Made by a program: the position numbers and the translations under genes. Of a DNA stretch of 64,000 bases, positions 1 through 8,580 are shown one piece after another. This DNA comes from Bacillus massiliglaciei (GTDB lineage Bacteria > Bacillota > Bacilli > Bacillales > DSM-1321). Position 1 is the stretch's first letter. Each line of letters opens with the position of its first letter. Under the pieces are notes generated by a model. That model was not told where the DNA came from. It worked only from the letters and a program-made list of their open reading frames with translations, and made no database searches. The stretch spans positions 84,169 through 148,168 of the forward strand of contig NZ_LT622357.1 of assembly GCF_900098925.1 (NCBI RefSeq). The letters are read 5' to 3'.

Positions 1-163
1 GGGCAATCTCAATCGCCTTCCTGACATCTTCCCTCGAAAATTCGCCCGGGAGCCTTAAGGCATACCGCTGCTCGCCGATAACGAAGGCATCCGCACCGGC
101 TTCAAGCAACTGCTTCATTTCAGCTATGCTTCCCGGAGTTACGAGCAATTCCGGTTTTTTCAT
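1..163 (-). CDS. yrrN: Peptidase U32 family protein, N-terminal part (YrrN-like)
   Basis: This is the first 54 codons of a gene that runs off the left edge. It starts MKKPELLVTPGSIAEMKQLL and continues with an AGADAFVIGE segment, the usual opening of U32-family proteins. The ATG shares an ATGA overlap with the stop of the upstream methyltransferase gene, so the two are probably translationally coupled. In B. subtilis the neighbouring yrrM and the U32 genes yrrN/yrrO take part in making 5-hydroxyuridine-derived wobble modifications of tRNA; the same role is inferred here from synteny. Catalytic parts are outside the window. Confidence 0.8.
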   Translation of the reverse strand, partial: MKKPELLVTPGSIAEMKQLLEAGADAFVIGEQRYALRLPGEFSREDVRKAIEIA

Positions 164-816
164 TCTTTTTCACCTCTATGTTTGCTTATCGCCACACCGT
201 CGCCGATTGGCACAATCACTGTATCATAATGTGGATGATGGGCAAGCCATTCATTGAAATTTTTAATTTTCTTCACTAATCCGCGGATTCTCCGTGTATC
301 AATTTCGTCCAACTCACCCGCTACTAAACCCTTAAATAATACATTATCAGTGACAATTACGCCACCTTCGCGCAAAAACGCCTCATAATGTTCAAAAAAG
401 CGCTGATACTGGCCTTTCGCCGCATCAATAAAAATCATATCAAAGGGACCAAAAGCGCCGGCCTCTTCTACATTATCGAGAGCATCTCCTTCTATGAGCC
501 TGATTCTCTCTGCCACTCCTGCCTTAGCAAAATTAGCTTTGGCTTCTATAATTCTCTCTTCATCTCTTTCAAGGGTCACAATCTGGGCATCAGGAACAGC
601 ACCCGCCATCCGGATCGCCGAATAGCCAATCGCCGTCCCCAGCTCTAAAATCGCCTTAGGCTGCCGAAGCCGAAGCAATTGCAGCAGGAATTCCATCCCT
701 TCCGGCTCCATGATCGGCACATGTTCTTTTTTCGCATAGTCTTCCATTTCGTTAATGAAATCGGGCTTTGCCGGAACTAACGAACGAAGGTACTCTTCTA
801 TTTTCCCGTTCAACAT
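160..816 (-). CDS. trmR: SAM-dependent O-methyltransferase, tRNA 5-hydroxyuridine methyltransferase type (TrmR/YrrM)
   Basis: This class I SAM methyltransferase of about 218 residues probably methylates 5-hydroxyuridine at tRNA position 34 to 5-methoxyuridine, as shown for B. subtilis YrrM/TrmR. Visible motifs are the SAM-binding ILELGTAIGYSAIRMA, the acidic loop TLERDEERI, and FDMIFIDAAKGQY, which is typical of cation-dependent O-methyltransferases. I place the start at the ATG at 816 because GGAGG lies 6 bases upstream. The frame is open 18 codons further up, without a ribosome site. It precedes a U32 gene with a 4-base ATGA overlap and follows mltG. Length and order match the B. subtilis locus. 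Confidence 0.88.
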   Translation of the reverse strand: MLNGKIEEYLRSLVPAKPDFINEMEDYAKKEHVPIMEPEGMEFLLQLLRLRQPKAILELGTAIGYSAIRMAGAVPDAQIVTLERDEERIIEAKANFAKAGVAERIRLIEGDALDNVEEAGAFGPFDMIFIDAAKGQYQRFFEHYEAFLREGGVIVTDNVLFKGLVAGELDEIDTRRIRGLVKKIKNFNEWLAHHPHYDTVIVPIGDGVAISKHRGEKE

Positions 817-942
817 TTCATTCCTCCAGTTATCAGAAAGACTGACATTTCCATCCGTTTTTTTCCGCACACAAGAAAACCCGGCATTTGCCGAGCTGCA
901 CGTTTCCTGGTGCCTAAAAAATTCACTTTTGTTATTTTACCA

Positions 943-976
943 TAAAAATAAAGGGAAAGTGAATATCCTTTCCCTT
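943..976 (-). terminator. Possible intrinsic terminator after mltG
   Basis: A 9-bp perfect stem pairs 951-959 with 968-976, with an 8-base loop. On the minus strand it is followed by an AT-rich TATTTTTATG tract. It lies just downstream of the mltG stop. The stem is only moderately GC-rich, so termination may be partial. Confidence 0.5.
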
Positions 977-997
977 CATGAAGACGCCGGGCGCCTG

Positions 998-2131
998 TTA
1001 TTTATTGGATATATGCTCCGCTTTTTTGGCGTTATGCTCGTCCAAGGTCTTGGAATAGAGAACTTCTCCTTCCGGTGTCGCCAGAAAATAATAGAAATCT
1101 GTCTTTTCCGGTTTCAATACAGCCTCAATGGAGGACATTCCTGCATTCGCAATCGGCCCCGGAGTTAATCCTTTGTGCTTATATGTGTTATAAGGAGAAT
1201 CCACTTCCAAATCTTTATAGACCGTTTTGCTCTTATGCTTGCCTAAAGAGTACAGCACAGTCGGATCTGTCTGCAGCGGCATTCCTTTGTCCATCCGGTT
1301 ATAGAATACAGAGGCGATTTTCCCTCTGTCTACCTTGCCGGTGGCTTCTTCTTCGACTAAAGAAGCGAATGTAAGGAGCTGATGGACGCTATAGTCCTTC
1401 TTCTGCATGTCGTCTTCCACACTCTTTACAGTCTCCTCCGTCTTCTTCAGCATCTCAACGACAATTTGCTCTGTTGACGGTTCTTCCTCGTAGAAATCAT
1501 AGGTGGCCGGGAAAAGATAGCCTTCAAGCGGGTAACGGACATTTTTATTGTAAATATCATCCGTTAAAAGGTCTGGAAAGCGCTCCTGCATGCTTTTCAC
1601 AAATTTTTTATCATTCATTTCAGCCAGTACCTTTTTCGGCTCCTTGTCTGTTTTCTCGGCAATGATATCCGCTATTTGTACAAGCTGCTTGCCCTCCGGT
1701 ATGGTAATCCTCACCTCAGGTTCCATGATCAGCTTCCCTGTTTTAATACTCTTAATAATTTCATCCATGGTCATGGACGGGGACAGCTTATAGTCTCCAG
1801 CCATGAATCCTGTTTCATTATGCAGCTTGACATAATACTTAAATACTTTTGCATTTTTGACGATTCCTTCTTGTTCCAGGAGTGTCGAAATACTGCTGAT
1901 CGAAGAACCGATCGGAATCTGCACCGTCTTAATGGTCGTATCGTCCTCATCAACTGGCTTTAATGCCGAATGAATATATAAATAGCCGGCGAGCACGGCA
2001 ATGACTGCAACTGCAGCCAGAACAGCGATCGTCCTTAACATAATTTTTCTGACAAGCTTAGCCTCCCCTTGCTGTTCTAGCAATTTTTCTCGTATGTACT
2101 CTTTTTTCGACTTGTTTTCTTTATCATCCAT
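998..2131 (-). CDS. mltG: Endolytic murein transglycosylase MltG (YceG-like)
   Basis: MltG is a membrane-anchored lytic transglycosylase that cuts nascent peptidoglycan strands and so limits glycan length. The protein has a charged cytoplasmic N-terminus, one transmembrane helix at about residues 35-58 (IMLRTIAVLAAVAVIAVLAG) and a LysM-like segment. The YceG catalytic domain follows, with EGYLFPATYDF and ASLVEEEATG; the latter holds the glutamate equivalent to the E. coli catalytic residue. The ATG at 2131 is preferred because AGGGGG sits 7 bases upstream. An in-frame ATG two codons earlier is too close to that site. It corresponds to B. subtilis yrrL, upstream of trmR. Confidence 0.92.
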   Translation of the reverse strand: MDDKENKSKKEYIREKLLEQQGEAKLVRKIMLRTIAVLAAVAVIAVLAGYLYIHSALKPVDEDDTTIKTVQIPIGSSISSISTLLEQEGIVKNAKVFKYYVKLHNETGFMAGDYKLSPSMTMDEIIKSIKTGKLIMEPEVRITIPEGKQLVQIADIIAEKTDKEPKKVLAEMNDKKFVKSMQERFPDLLTDDIYNKNVRYPLEGYLFPATYDFYEEEPSTEQIVVEMLKKTEETVKSVEDDMQKKDYSVHQLLTFASLVEEEATGKVDRGKIASVFYNRMDKGMPLQTDPTVLYSLGKHKSKTVYKDLEVDSPYNTYKHKGLTPGPIANAGMSSIEAVLKPEKTDFYYFLATPEGEVLYSKTLDEHNAKKAEHISNK

Positions 2132-2316
2132 GGTCATTCCCCCTGAACCTGTTCCCGGCAAACTTAGCAGCCTTGTAAGAAGACCCTCGCTCCGAACATT
2201 ATAAACATTTTTTCTGCAAGTTTCTACCTTGCACTACTACTATTTATGGCAAAAGAGGTCAGTTTTTGTCAATAGCCTGCGGGAATATTTAACATTCCCG
2301 CTCTGCCTGAACAGGC

Positions 2317-2347
2317 AAAAAGCCGGCCCGCGAGAGCGAACCGGCTT
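2317..2347 (-). terminator. Intrinsic terminator after the ireB-ruvX-yrzB operon
   Basis: On the minus strand a stem AAAGCCGG/CCGGCTTT is followed by a T-rich end. It starts 14 bases after the yrzB stop, so it closes the ireB-ruvX-yrzB unit before mltG. Confidence 0.85.
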
Positions 2348-2360
2348 TACTCCAAACCAC

Positions 2361-2642
2361 TTATTCTGCGTCTTCCTCATCAAGGAATGTGTTCAGCATT
2401 TCCTCTACAAGATCCCATTCTTCCTCTGTTTCAATAGGAGAAAGTTCGCCGTCTTCATTATTTTCGCTTGGAACGAAAGAAGAAGCGTGGATTTCGATTT
2501 CCTCATCTTCGTTTTCAGAAATCGGGTAGTATAAAACATACGATTTGTTGAATTTATCTGAATCGAACGTGAAAAGCACTTCGCAAAGCTGCTCGTTGCC
2601 GTTTTCGTCCACTACTGTAATATTATTTTCACCATGTTCCAT
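2361..2642 (-). CDS. yrzB: DUF1292 family protein (YrzB)
   Basis: A small, very acidic protein of 93 residues starting [20 protein letters not shown], with the DUF1292 pattern of a short beta-rich domain ([18 protein letters not shown]). The biochemical role is unknown. The start has GAGGTG about 7 bases upstream. It is the last gene of the ireB-ruvX-yrzB operon, which is conserved across Bacilli, and is followed by a strong terminator. Synteny and the domain give the identity; no function can be read from the sequence. Confidence 0.88.
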   Translation of the reverse strand: MEHGENNITVVDENGNEQLCEVLFTFDSDKFNKSYVLYYPISENEDEEIEIHASSFVPSENNEDGELSPIETEEEWDLVEEMLNTFLDEEDAE

Positions 2643-2654
2643 TATTCTTTCACC

Positions 2655-3077
2655 TCATAAATTAGATTGTCTGTCCAAAAAGCCCTGCAGAATCATAACG
2701 GCTGCCATTTTATCAATGACCGTCTTGCGCTTGCTTCTGCTGACATCCGCCTCGAGAAGAACCCGTTCGGCTGCCATTGTAGTAAGCCGCTCATCCCATA
2801 AGAAGACAGGCAGCTTAAACTTTTTTTCGAGATATTTTGCAAAATCCTGGCTCGCTTCCCCTCTCGGCCCGACGGTTCCGTTCATATTCTTCGGAAACCC
2901 GAGCACGATCTTGGAAACTTCATGTTCTTTAATAATTTCGCCAAGACGTTTCATGCCAAAATCTTTTTGTGCTTCATTGATTTTAATTGTTTCAAGTCCC
3001 TGGGCCGTCCACCCCATAGCGTCACTGACCGCAACACCAAGGGTTTTCGAGCCAAGGTCTAATCCCATTGTCCGCAT
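2655..3077 (-). CDS. ruvX: RuvX/YqgF-type Holliday junction resolvase-like nuclease (YrrK)
   Basis: This 140-residue RNase H-fold protein of the YqgF family has the signature first strand [16 protein letters not shown] and a [15 protein letters not shown] segment. [10 protein letters not shown] carries the conserved late acidic residue. Family members have been linked to Holliday-junction resolution and to pre-16S rRNA 5'-end maturation; which applies here cannot be told. The start codon overlaps the ireB stop (TAATG), so translation is probably coupled. Confidence 0.9.
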   Translation of the reverse strand: MRTMGLDLGSKTLGVAVSDAMGWTAQGLETIKINEAQKDFGMKRLGEIIKEHEVSKIVLGFPKNMNGTVGPRGEASQDFAKYLEKKFKLPVFLWDERLTTMAAERVLLEADVSRSKRKTVIDKMAAVMILQGFLDRQSNL

Positions 3078-3346
3078 TATTTATCCTCTCGGCTGTTCTT
3101 CAAATACGATTTGACCAGTTCTTCAATAATTTCATCCCGTTCAAGCTTCCGGATAATGTTCCTTGCATCCTTGTGGCGCGGAATATAAGCAGGGTCACCG
3201 GACAGCAAATAGCCAACGATCTGGTTAATCGGATTATACCCTTTTTCTTGAAGAGCGGAATATACCTGGAACAGTACATCCTGGACATCTCTTTCGAATG
3301 GTTCTTCCGAGAAATTAAATTTCATCGTTTTGTCAAAGGAACTCAT
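3077..3346 (-). CDS. ireB: IreB family regulatory phosphoprotein (YrzL)
   Basis: An 89-residue protein of the IreB (formerly DUF965) family, starting [15 protein letters not shown] and containing the conserved [23 protein letters not shown] stretch in two adjoining parts. In Enterococcus the homologue is phosphorylated by the PASTA kinase IreK and influences cephalosporin resistance. The threonine-bearing N-terminal region is present, so a similar PASTA-kinase link is possible. GAGAGGTG precedes the ATG at good distance. It is the first gene of the ireB-ruvX-yrzB operon, 66 bases downstream of alaS. Confidence 0.9.
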   Translation of the reverse strand: MSSFDKTMKFNFSEEPFERDVQDVLFQVYSALQEKGYNPINQIVGYLLSGDPAYIPRHKDARNIIRKLERDEIIEELVKSYLKNSREDK

Positions 3347-3412
3347 ACTCTTGCACCTCTCCTCAAAGATCCGATTTACACTTATCTTCTATTGTACAAC
3401 ACTTTTTGCCAA

Positions 3413-6049
3413 TTATGAAATGGATTGGACATATTCTTCAACGAATTGAAGGGCTTCTTCTAATTTAGCCGGGTCTTTTCCGCCTGCCTGAGCCATATCC
3501 GGACGGCCGCCTCCGCCGCCTCCGCAGCGTGTTGCCACTTCTTTGATCAGTTTGCCCGCATGGAATCCGCGGTCAATATAATCTTTTGTAACACCGGCAA
3601 TTAAGTTCACCTTGCCATCTTGAGGAGCTCCAAGGACAATAATCGCAGAATCAAGCTTTTGTTTCAAATCATCCGCCATCGCACGGAGATTATTCATATC
3701 GGATGCCTGAACCTTCGCCGCCAATACTTGGACTCCGTTGATTTCCTTCACTTGGGAAACAAGGCTTCCTGCTTCAATATTGCTCAGTTTCGCAGCAAGG
3801 CTTTCATTTACGCGATGCAGTTCTTTCGTCTCAGCCAGAACCGCATCCACACGTGATGGAACGTCCTTGATATTGGTCTTAAGCTTGGCTGCCGCTTCTT
3901 TTAATAAGCCGATTTGGTCTGCCATCAGCTTGTAAGCTCCTGCTCCGGTAACGGCTTCAATACGGCGGGTTCCTGCGCCAATTCCGCTTTCAGAGACAAT
4001 CTTGAACAGGCCGATCACGGCTGTATTCGGTACATGCACACCGCCGCAAAGCTCGATGCTGTAGTCGCCGATTTGGACAACACGGACAATCTTGCCGTAT
4101 TTCTCGCCAAACAGCGCCATAGCGCCCATCGCTTTCGCTTCATCAATTCCTTTATAATCAATGTCCACTTGTAAGCTTTTCCAAATCTTTTCATTTACAA
4201 TCATTTCGATTTTCTCAAGCTCTTCCGGTGTAATCTGTCCGAAATGAGAGAAGTCAAAACGCAGGCGTTCAGCTTCAACCAATGAACCCGCCTGGTTAAC
4301 ATGAGTGCCGAGCACGTCCTTCAGTGCTTGATGCAGCAGGTGTGTCGCCGTATGGTTCTTCGTGATTTCACTCCGGTTTTCGAAGGCTACAGCGGCTTTA
4401 ACCTTTTCTTCCGCTGTCAGTGTGCCTGCTGTAACAGTGACGCGGTGAAGATTCTGACCGTTTGGCGCTTTTTGAACATCCAGGACAGCAAGCGTGACGT
4501 TTTCGCTGGAAATGACGCCTGTATCTGCAATCTGTCCGCCACTTTCTGCATAGAATGGAGTTCTGTCGAGAATAATCTGGACTTCTTCGCCTTCTCCTGC
4601 CTCTTGGATCAGCTCTCCATCCTTCACAATGGCAACAACCTGGGCATCCGCTTCAAGCGTATCGTAGCCGATAAATTCACTGGCCGTTTTAATGTCGCCT
4701 AAAACGCCGCCCTGGATCTGCATGGAATCGACATCCTGACGGGCAGAACGGGCACGCTCGCGCTGCGCTTCCATTTCTTTCTCAAATCCCTCGTGGTCAA
4801 CTTTCATTCCTTCTTCTTCCGCATATTCCTCAGTCAGCTCGATTGGGAATCCGTACGTGTCATATAGACGGAAGGCATCAGCACCCGGAATTTCACCCGC
4901 ACCTGCTGCTTTTTGCTTTTTGATCACTTCAGATAAAATCGCCAGTCCGTCATGAAGCGTCTCATGGAAACGTTCCTCTTCATTTTTCACCACTTTAGCG
5001 ATGAAGTCTTTTTTCTCAAGAACACTTGGATAGAAGTCCTTCATGATTTCTCCGACAACCGGAACCAATTCATTCATAAATGGCTTATTGATGCCGATTT
5101 GCTTCGCATAGCGTACCGCACGGCGCAGCAGGCGGCGAAGTACATAGCCGCGGCCTTCATTAGAAGGAAGCGCCCCATCACCCACAGCAAAGGTCACAGT
5201 CCGGATATGGTCGGCGATGACCTTGAAGGAAACATCCGTCTCTGAACTGTCGCCATATTTCACATCTGTATACTGCTCAACAGCATGAATGATCGGCATG
5301 AACAGGTCTGTGTCAAAGTTCGTCTTCACGTTTTGGACAACAGAGGCCATCCGCTCAAGCCCCATGCCTGTATCAATGTTTTTCTTCGGAAGCGGTGTAT
5401 AAGAACCGTCTGGATTATGGTTAAATTGAGAGAAAACAAGATTCCAGACTTCTAAATGGCGTTCATTTTCGCCGCCGGGGTACAATTCCGGATCATTTGG
5501 GTCATCTCCGTATTCCGGGCCACGGTCATAAAAGATTTCCGTATTCGGTCCGCTTGGGCCTTCGCCGATATCCCAGAAGTTTTCTTCCAGACGGATGATC
5601 CGTTCAGACGGAATGCCGATTTTTTTATGCCAAAGCTCGAACGCTTCCTCATCTTCCGGATGGATCGTCACGGCAAGCTTCTCTGGGTCGAAACCAATCC
5701 ACTTTTCATCGGTAAGGAACTCCCACGCCCATGTGATCGCTTCTTCTTTAAAATAGTCGCCGATGGAAAAGTTTCCAAGCATTTCAAAGAATGTATGGTG
5801 ACGCGCCGTTTTCCCGACGTTCTCAATATCGTTTGTCCGGATCGCCTTCTGCGCATTCGTGATTCTTGGGTTCTCCGGAATCACCCTTCCGTCAAAATAC
5901 TTTTTCAATGTCGCAACTCCTGAATTGATCCAAAGCAAGGACGGATCCTCATGGGGAACCAAAGAAGCGCTCGGCTCGATTGCATGACCTTTTTCTTTAA
6001 AGAAATCCAAATACATCTGGCGGATTTGGGCACCCGTTAAATATTTCAT
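3413..6049 (-). CDS. alaS: Alanine--tRNA ligase
   Basis: AlaRS charges tRNA(Ala) with alanine and edits mischarged Ser/Gly. The 878-residue protein equals the B. subtilis length. The class II catalytic domain comes first, with class II motif 1 and 2 sequences such as [17 protein letters not shown]. The editing domain follows, with the zinc ligands [11 protein letters not shown] and CGGVH. A C-terminal DHHA1 domain ends it, with a glycine-rich [15 protein letters not shown] loop. The ATG at 6049 has AGGAGG 8 bases upstream. The frame stays open for 43 codons further, but those lie within the T-box leader. Expression is controlled by that leader and a consensus promoter. Confidence 0.97.
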   Translation of the reverse strand: MKYLTGAQIRQMYLDFFKEKGHAIEPSASLVPHEDPSLLWINSGVATLKKYFDGRVIPENPRITNAQKAIRTNDIENVGKTARHHTFFEMLGNFSIGDYFKEEAITWAWEFLTDEKWIGFDPEKLAVTIHPEDEEAFELWHKKIGIPSERIIRLEENFWDIGEGPSGPNTEIFYDRGPEYGDDPNDPELYPGGENERHLEVWNLVFSQFNHNPDGSYTPLPKKNIDTGMGLERMASVVQNVKTNFDTDLFMPIIHAVEQYTDVKYGDSSETDVSFKVIADHIRTVTFAVGDGALPSNEGRGYVLRRLLRRAVRYAKQIGINKPFMNELVPVVGEIMKDFYPSVLEKKDFIAKVVKNEEERFHETLHDGLAILSEVIKKQKAAGAGEIPGADAFRLYDTYGFPIELTEEYAEEEGMKVDHEGFEKEMEAQRERARSARQDVDSMQIQGGVLGDIKTASEFIGYDTLEADAQVVAIVKDGELIQEAGEGEEVQIILDRTPFYAESGGQIADTGVISSENVTLAVLDVQKAPNGQNLHRVTVTAGTLTAEEKVKAAVAFENRSEITKNHTATHLLHQALKDVLGTHVNQAGSLVEAERLRFDFSHFGQITPEELEKIEMIVNEKIWKSLQVDIDYKGIDEAKAMGAMALFGEKYGKIVRVVQIGDYSIELCGGVHVPNTAVIGLFKIVSESGIGAGTRRIEAVTGAGAYKLMADQIGLLKEAAAKLKTNIKDVPSRVDAVLAETKELHRVNESLAAKLSNIEAGSLVSQVKEINGVQVLAAKVQASDMNNLRAMADDLKQKLDSAIIVLGAPQDGKVNLIAGVTKDYIDRGFHAGKLIKEVATRCGGGGGGRPDMAQAGGKDPAKLEEALQFVEEYVQSIS

Positions 6050-6092
6050 TTCGTATTCCTCCTTGAAAAATATGTAAAAGTAAAAATAAGCA

Positions 6093-6333
6093 CAAAAAAA
6101 ACTCCTATCCCAAAACAGGGACGAGAGTTTGCTCGCGGTACCACCCTGATTATGGACAGCACTCTGCCTGTCCATCACCTCATGTCAGCCTTAACGCGGC
6201 CTAAAACGGCAGGGATTAACCTGCACTCCGGACTAGCTTTCTGCTGCTCTTCGCCTGAAATCCTTTTCAGCCTGGAGGATTTCTCTCTAAAAACGGGCTT
6301 CAGCATACTCGGTCCATCTACGAATTAGCTTAT
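6093..6333 (-). promoter_or_regulatory. T-box riboswitch leader of alaS (specifier GCU, alanine)
   Basis: The T-box core GGTGGTACCGCG (6134-6145, minus strand) is intact. It is followed by a terminator whose AACTC/GAGTT stem runs into seven T (about 6093-6130), and the same bases can form the antiterminator. In stem I, GGAC (6329-6326 side) pairs with GTCC, and GCTG pairs with CAGC. Between them lies an internal loop containing the AGUA motif on one side and AGAAA-GCU-A on the other. GCU at 6237-6235 is therefore the alanine specifier. Uncharged tRNA(Ala) should stabilise the antiterminator and allow alaS transcription. Confidence 0.93.
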
Positions 6334-6339
6334 GTATGG

Positions 6340-6368
6340 ATTATATTCACAAGCTTTTTATTTGTCAA
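6340..6368 (-). promoter_or_regulatory. Sigma-A promoter of the alaS T-box transcript
   Basis: TTGACA (6368-6363) and TATAAT (6345-6340) are both perfect consensus hexamers separated by exactly 17 bases. The start point should lie near 6333. The -35 box lies within the last sense codons of the upstream yrrI gene. Confidence 0.93.
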
Positions 6369-7434
6369 CAGCAGGCTCCCTTTTCCGGAAATGGACGAGC
6401 GCATGAACGACGGTCACTTTCAGGATCGCCAGCACCGGAATTGCGACAATCATTCCAAGGACTCCTCCCACTTCTCCGCCTGCAAGAAGGGCAAGCATGA
6501 TGAAAAGCGGGTGCATATGAAGGCTTTTCCCGACAATAAGCGGCGAAAGGATATTACCCTCCAAAAACTGAAGTACCAAGATGATAATGGCCACAATGAT
6601 GACCATCTTCAGACTCATCGTCGCGGCAATCACAACCGCTGGCACGGCTCCAATGATCGGGCCGAAATAAGGAATAATATTCGTGATGCCGACAATCAGT
6701 CCCAGCAAGAGGGAATAGGGCAGACCAAATATCCAAAACAGCAGCGAGGAAATAATGCCAATGGCGGAGCAAACGATTAACTGACCGCGAATATAGCCGC
6801 CAAGCGAGGCATCCACATCCTTTAAAAACCCTTCTCCCTGACTTCTCCACTTTCGCGGGACGGCAGACCAGGCCAGCTTTTTCAGATGGGCAAAATCCTT
6901 CAATATGTAAAAAGCCATGAACGGGATCAAAGCTGCCAAAAGGATAAAATCAAACACCCTCATTGAATAGCCGATTACCTTCTCCGTCATCCCGGCAATC
7001 CGTTCTTCAAACATTCCGATTCCGCGTTCCAGCCGCTCATGAATCCCAAACGGCCATCTTGACGTATGGTGGTCTAACGACTTCATCCATTCCTTATAAC
7101 GTTCGGCCAAATCGGGCAGACTTTTGGCCAGTTCATTTCCTTGAGCCATGATCGCCGGAATCCCTTTATAAAGGCCGAAACCTGCCGCTCCGAAAAAAAG
7201 TAAATAAATCAAGGCAATCGATAGCCCCCGGTTCCAGCCCCGATGATGAAGGAATTCCACAACCGGATGAAGCAGGTAGCTAATGAAAGCCGCAATCAAA
7301 AAAGGGCCAAGCACCGTCGCCGCCACTGCCAGGATCGGCAGCCAAATCGGTTTAAGCTTCCAGAAGATAAGCAGGACAAAAAATAACAGCAGCAAGAAAC
7401 CAAGCCGGTAAAACCATTTCAATCGAATATCCAC
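6358..7434 (-). CDS. yrrI: AI-2E family transporter (YrrI)
   Basis: A polytopic membrane protein of about 358 residues of the AI-2E/PerM/TqsA family, with clusters of hydrophobic helices at both ends and an amphipathic middle. The family signature GLPYSLLLGLIVGITNIIPYFGPIIG is visible in pieces near residue 250. Substrates vary across the family, including AI-2 export and Na+/H+ exchange, and are not predictable here. I prefer the GTG at 7434, which has GGGGAGG 8 bases upstream. An ATG at 7479 in the same frame lacks a ribosome site. The 3' end overlaps the -35 box of the alaS promoter. Confidence 0.85.
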   Translation of the reverse strand: MDIRLKWFYRLGFLLLLFFVLLIFWKLKPIWLPILAVAATVLGPFLIAAFISYLLHPVVEFLHHRGWNRGLSIALIYLLFFGAAGFGLYKGIPAIMAQGNELAKSLPDLAERYKEWMKSLDHHTSRWPFGIHERLERGIGMFEERIAGMTEKVIGYSMRVFDFILLAALIPFMAFYILKDFAHLKKLAWSAVPRKWRSQGEGFLKDVDASLGGYIRGQLIVCSAIGIISSLLFWIFGLPYSLLLGLIVGITNIIPYFGPIIGAVPAVVIAATMSLKMVIIVAIIILVLQFLEGNILSPLIVGKSLHMHPLFIMLALLAGGEVGGVLGMIVAIPVLAILKVTVVHALVHFRKREPAVDK

Positions 7435-7519
7435 GTCCGTCGCCTCCCCGCTTAGTTTGCTTAGAAACGGACGTTTCATTCATAGCGCTTTCGTCAAAAG
7501 GATCAGGCTCTGCTATCCT

Positions 7520-7714
7520 TTATACACTGAAGCGGCGGTCATTCTCATCAAAAAGATCATCCAGCGAACTCAGGCTGCCGTCTTCTTCCACCTGATGTGT
7601 ATTGATCAGCCCTTCAGCAACGCTCATTTCGATAAAACAGTTCCAGCAATAGTATTGATTGACTCCTATTTTGCCGACATCCTTACTTTTACAATTCGGA
7701 CATTTCATTTCCAT
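7520..7714 (-). CDS. Small zinc-ribbon protein
   Basis: A 64-residue protein with a clear two-knuckle zinc ribbon: CPNC near the N-terminus and YYCWNC about 18 residues later. An acidic tail follows (VEEDGSLSSLDDLFDEND). An AGAGGTG ribosome site lies about 10 bases before the first ATG; a second ATG two codons later is also usable. It sits between yrrI and a repetitive protein, where Bacillus species also carry small unnamed zinc-ribbon genes. Function unknown. Confidence 0.75.
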   Translation of the reverse strand: MEMKCPNCKSKDVGKIGVNQYYCWNCFIEMSVAEGLINTHQVEEDGSLSSLDDLFDENDRRFSV

Positions 7715-7819
7715 AATAAATAGGCACCTCTTTCGCTCTTTGGCTGAAAACGGAGTCCCGTTTCCATTTTCAACCAGTGTGCCCCATTTTCTGTTCCGGC
7801 ATACGTAAAAGATATCTTA

Positions 7820-8461
7820 TCATCCATCGCCGGCCAGCTCCTCCCTCACCTGGCCGATGGCGCTGAAGACGGATCCGACTGCCTGAATCCAGCTCCCGAC
7901 AGAAAGAAGCGTCCCGTCCAGACGGGATTCATCTTGCTCTGTCGCTTCTGCAATCGCCTGAATCAAATTGCCGATGGCCTGCAGGATGTTCCCGATCACA
8001 TGATAGCCCTTTCCGGGTACTAACGGATCTTTAAGTTCTCCGGATAATGTAACAGAGTTTCCGAGCGCCTGAAGCAAGTTCCCCTGGATTACCAGGCGTC
8101 TCCCCTTTTCATCATCTCTTACTAAAAGGCCGGCAATGACCGTTGAATTACCGAAAGACTGGATCGCACTGCCGGCTTTTTTTTCAAAATGTTTCTCCCC
8201 GTCCGCCTCCAGAGCGGCCCCGACTGCCTGGAGAACATTCCCCACCAGATCCAGTGCATCTTCCTCTTCTTCACTGAACTTTCCCGGTGTGGTGCTGATA
8301 GCAGAAATAATGGTCCCGGCTGCCTGGATCCAAGCTCCGAAGATTTCTTTTATATCTTCTTTAGTTGACTGTGTCTCTGATCTGTAGAAACCAATTGAAT
8401 CATCAGCTGTCCGAAGTCCTGTTCCATGGAAACCCTTTGAGACGTCATCCATCCTTCCCAC
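7820..8461 (-). CDS. Repetitive protein built of G-x-x-x-QA-x-G units (DUF6944-like)
   Basis: This 213-residue protein is made of about six to seven short units with a core such as VGNVLQAVG, QGNLLQALG, IGNILQAIG, VGSWIQAVG and FGAWIQAAG. Each unit is roughly 23-30 residues long and separated by acidic linkers. The hydrophobic/glycine spacing suggests stacked amphipathic helices. There is no signal peptide or recognised catalytic motif. The architecture resembles what is annotated in Bacillus as DUF6944 repetitive protein, by memory of the pattern only. The start is a GTG at 8461; an ATG at 8452 is an alternative. Function unknown. Confidence 0.72.
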   Translation of the reverse strand: MGRMDDVSKGFHGTGLRTADDSIGFYRSETQSTKEDIKEIFGAWIQAAGTIISAISTTPGKFSEEEEDALDLVGNVLQAVGAALEADGEKHFEKKAGSAIQSFGNSTVIAGLLVRDDEKGRRLVIQGNLLQALGNSVTLSGELKDPLVPGKGYHVIGNILQAIGNLIQAIAEATEQDESRLDGTLLSVGSWIQAVGSVFSAIGQVREELAGDG

Positions 8462-8529
8462 CCGTCTTCCCTTTCTCTCTTAAAATCTTATTCACGAGAA
8501 AAAAATAGGTTCAGACAGCCGAAAAACAC

Positions 8530-8574
8530 AAAAGCACCCCGTAAAGAGCAGATTTACATCCATCTTTACGGGGC
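8530..8574 (-). terminator. Intrinsic terminator after recD2
   Basis: An 11-bp perfect stem pairs 8537-8547 with 8563-8573 (CCCCGTAAAGA and its complement) around a 15-base loop. TGCTTTTG follows on the minus strand. It begins 7 bases after the recD2 stop. Confidence 0.85.
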
Positions 8575-8580
8575 TTCGTT

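Noticed and set aside
2545..3114. 189-codon open frame on the plus strand
   Set aside because: Antisense to ruvX and its neighbours; no ribosome site; ruvX has clear YqgF motifs.
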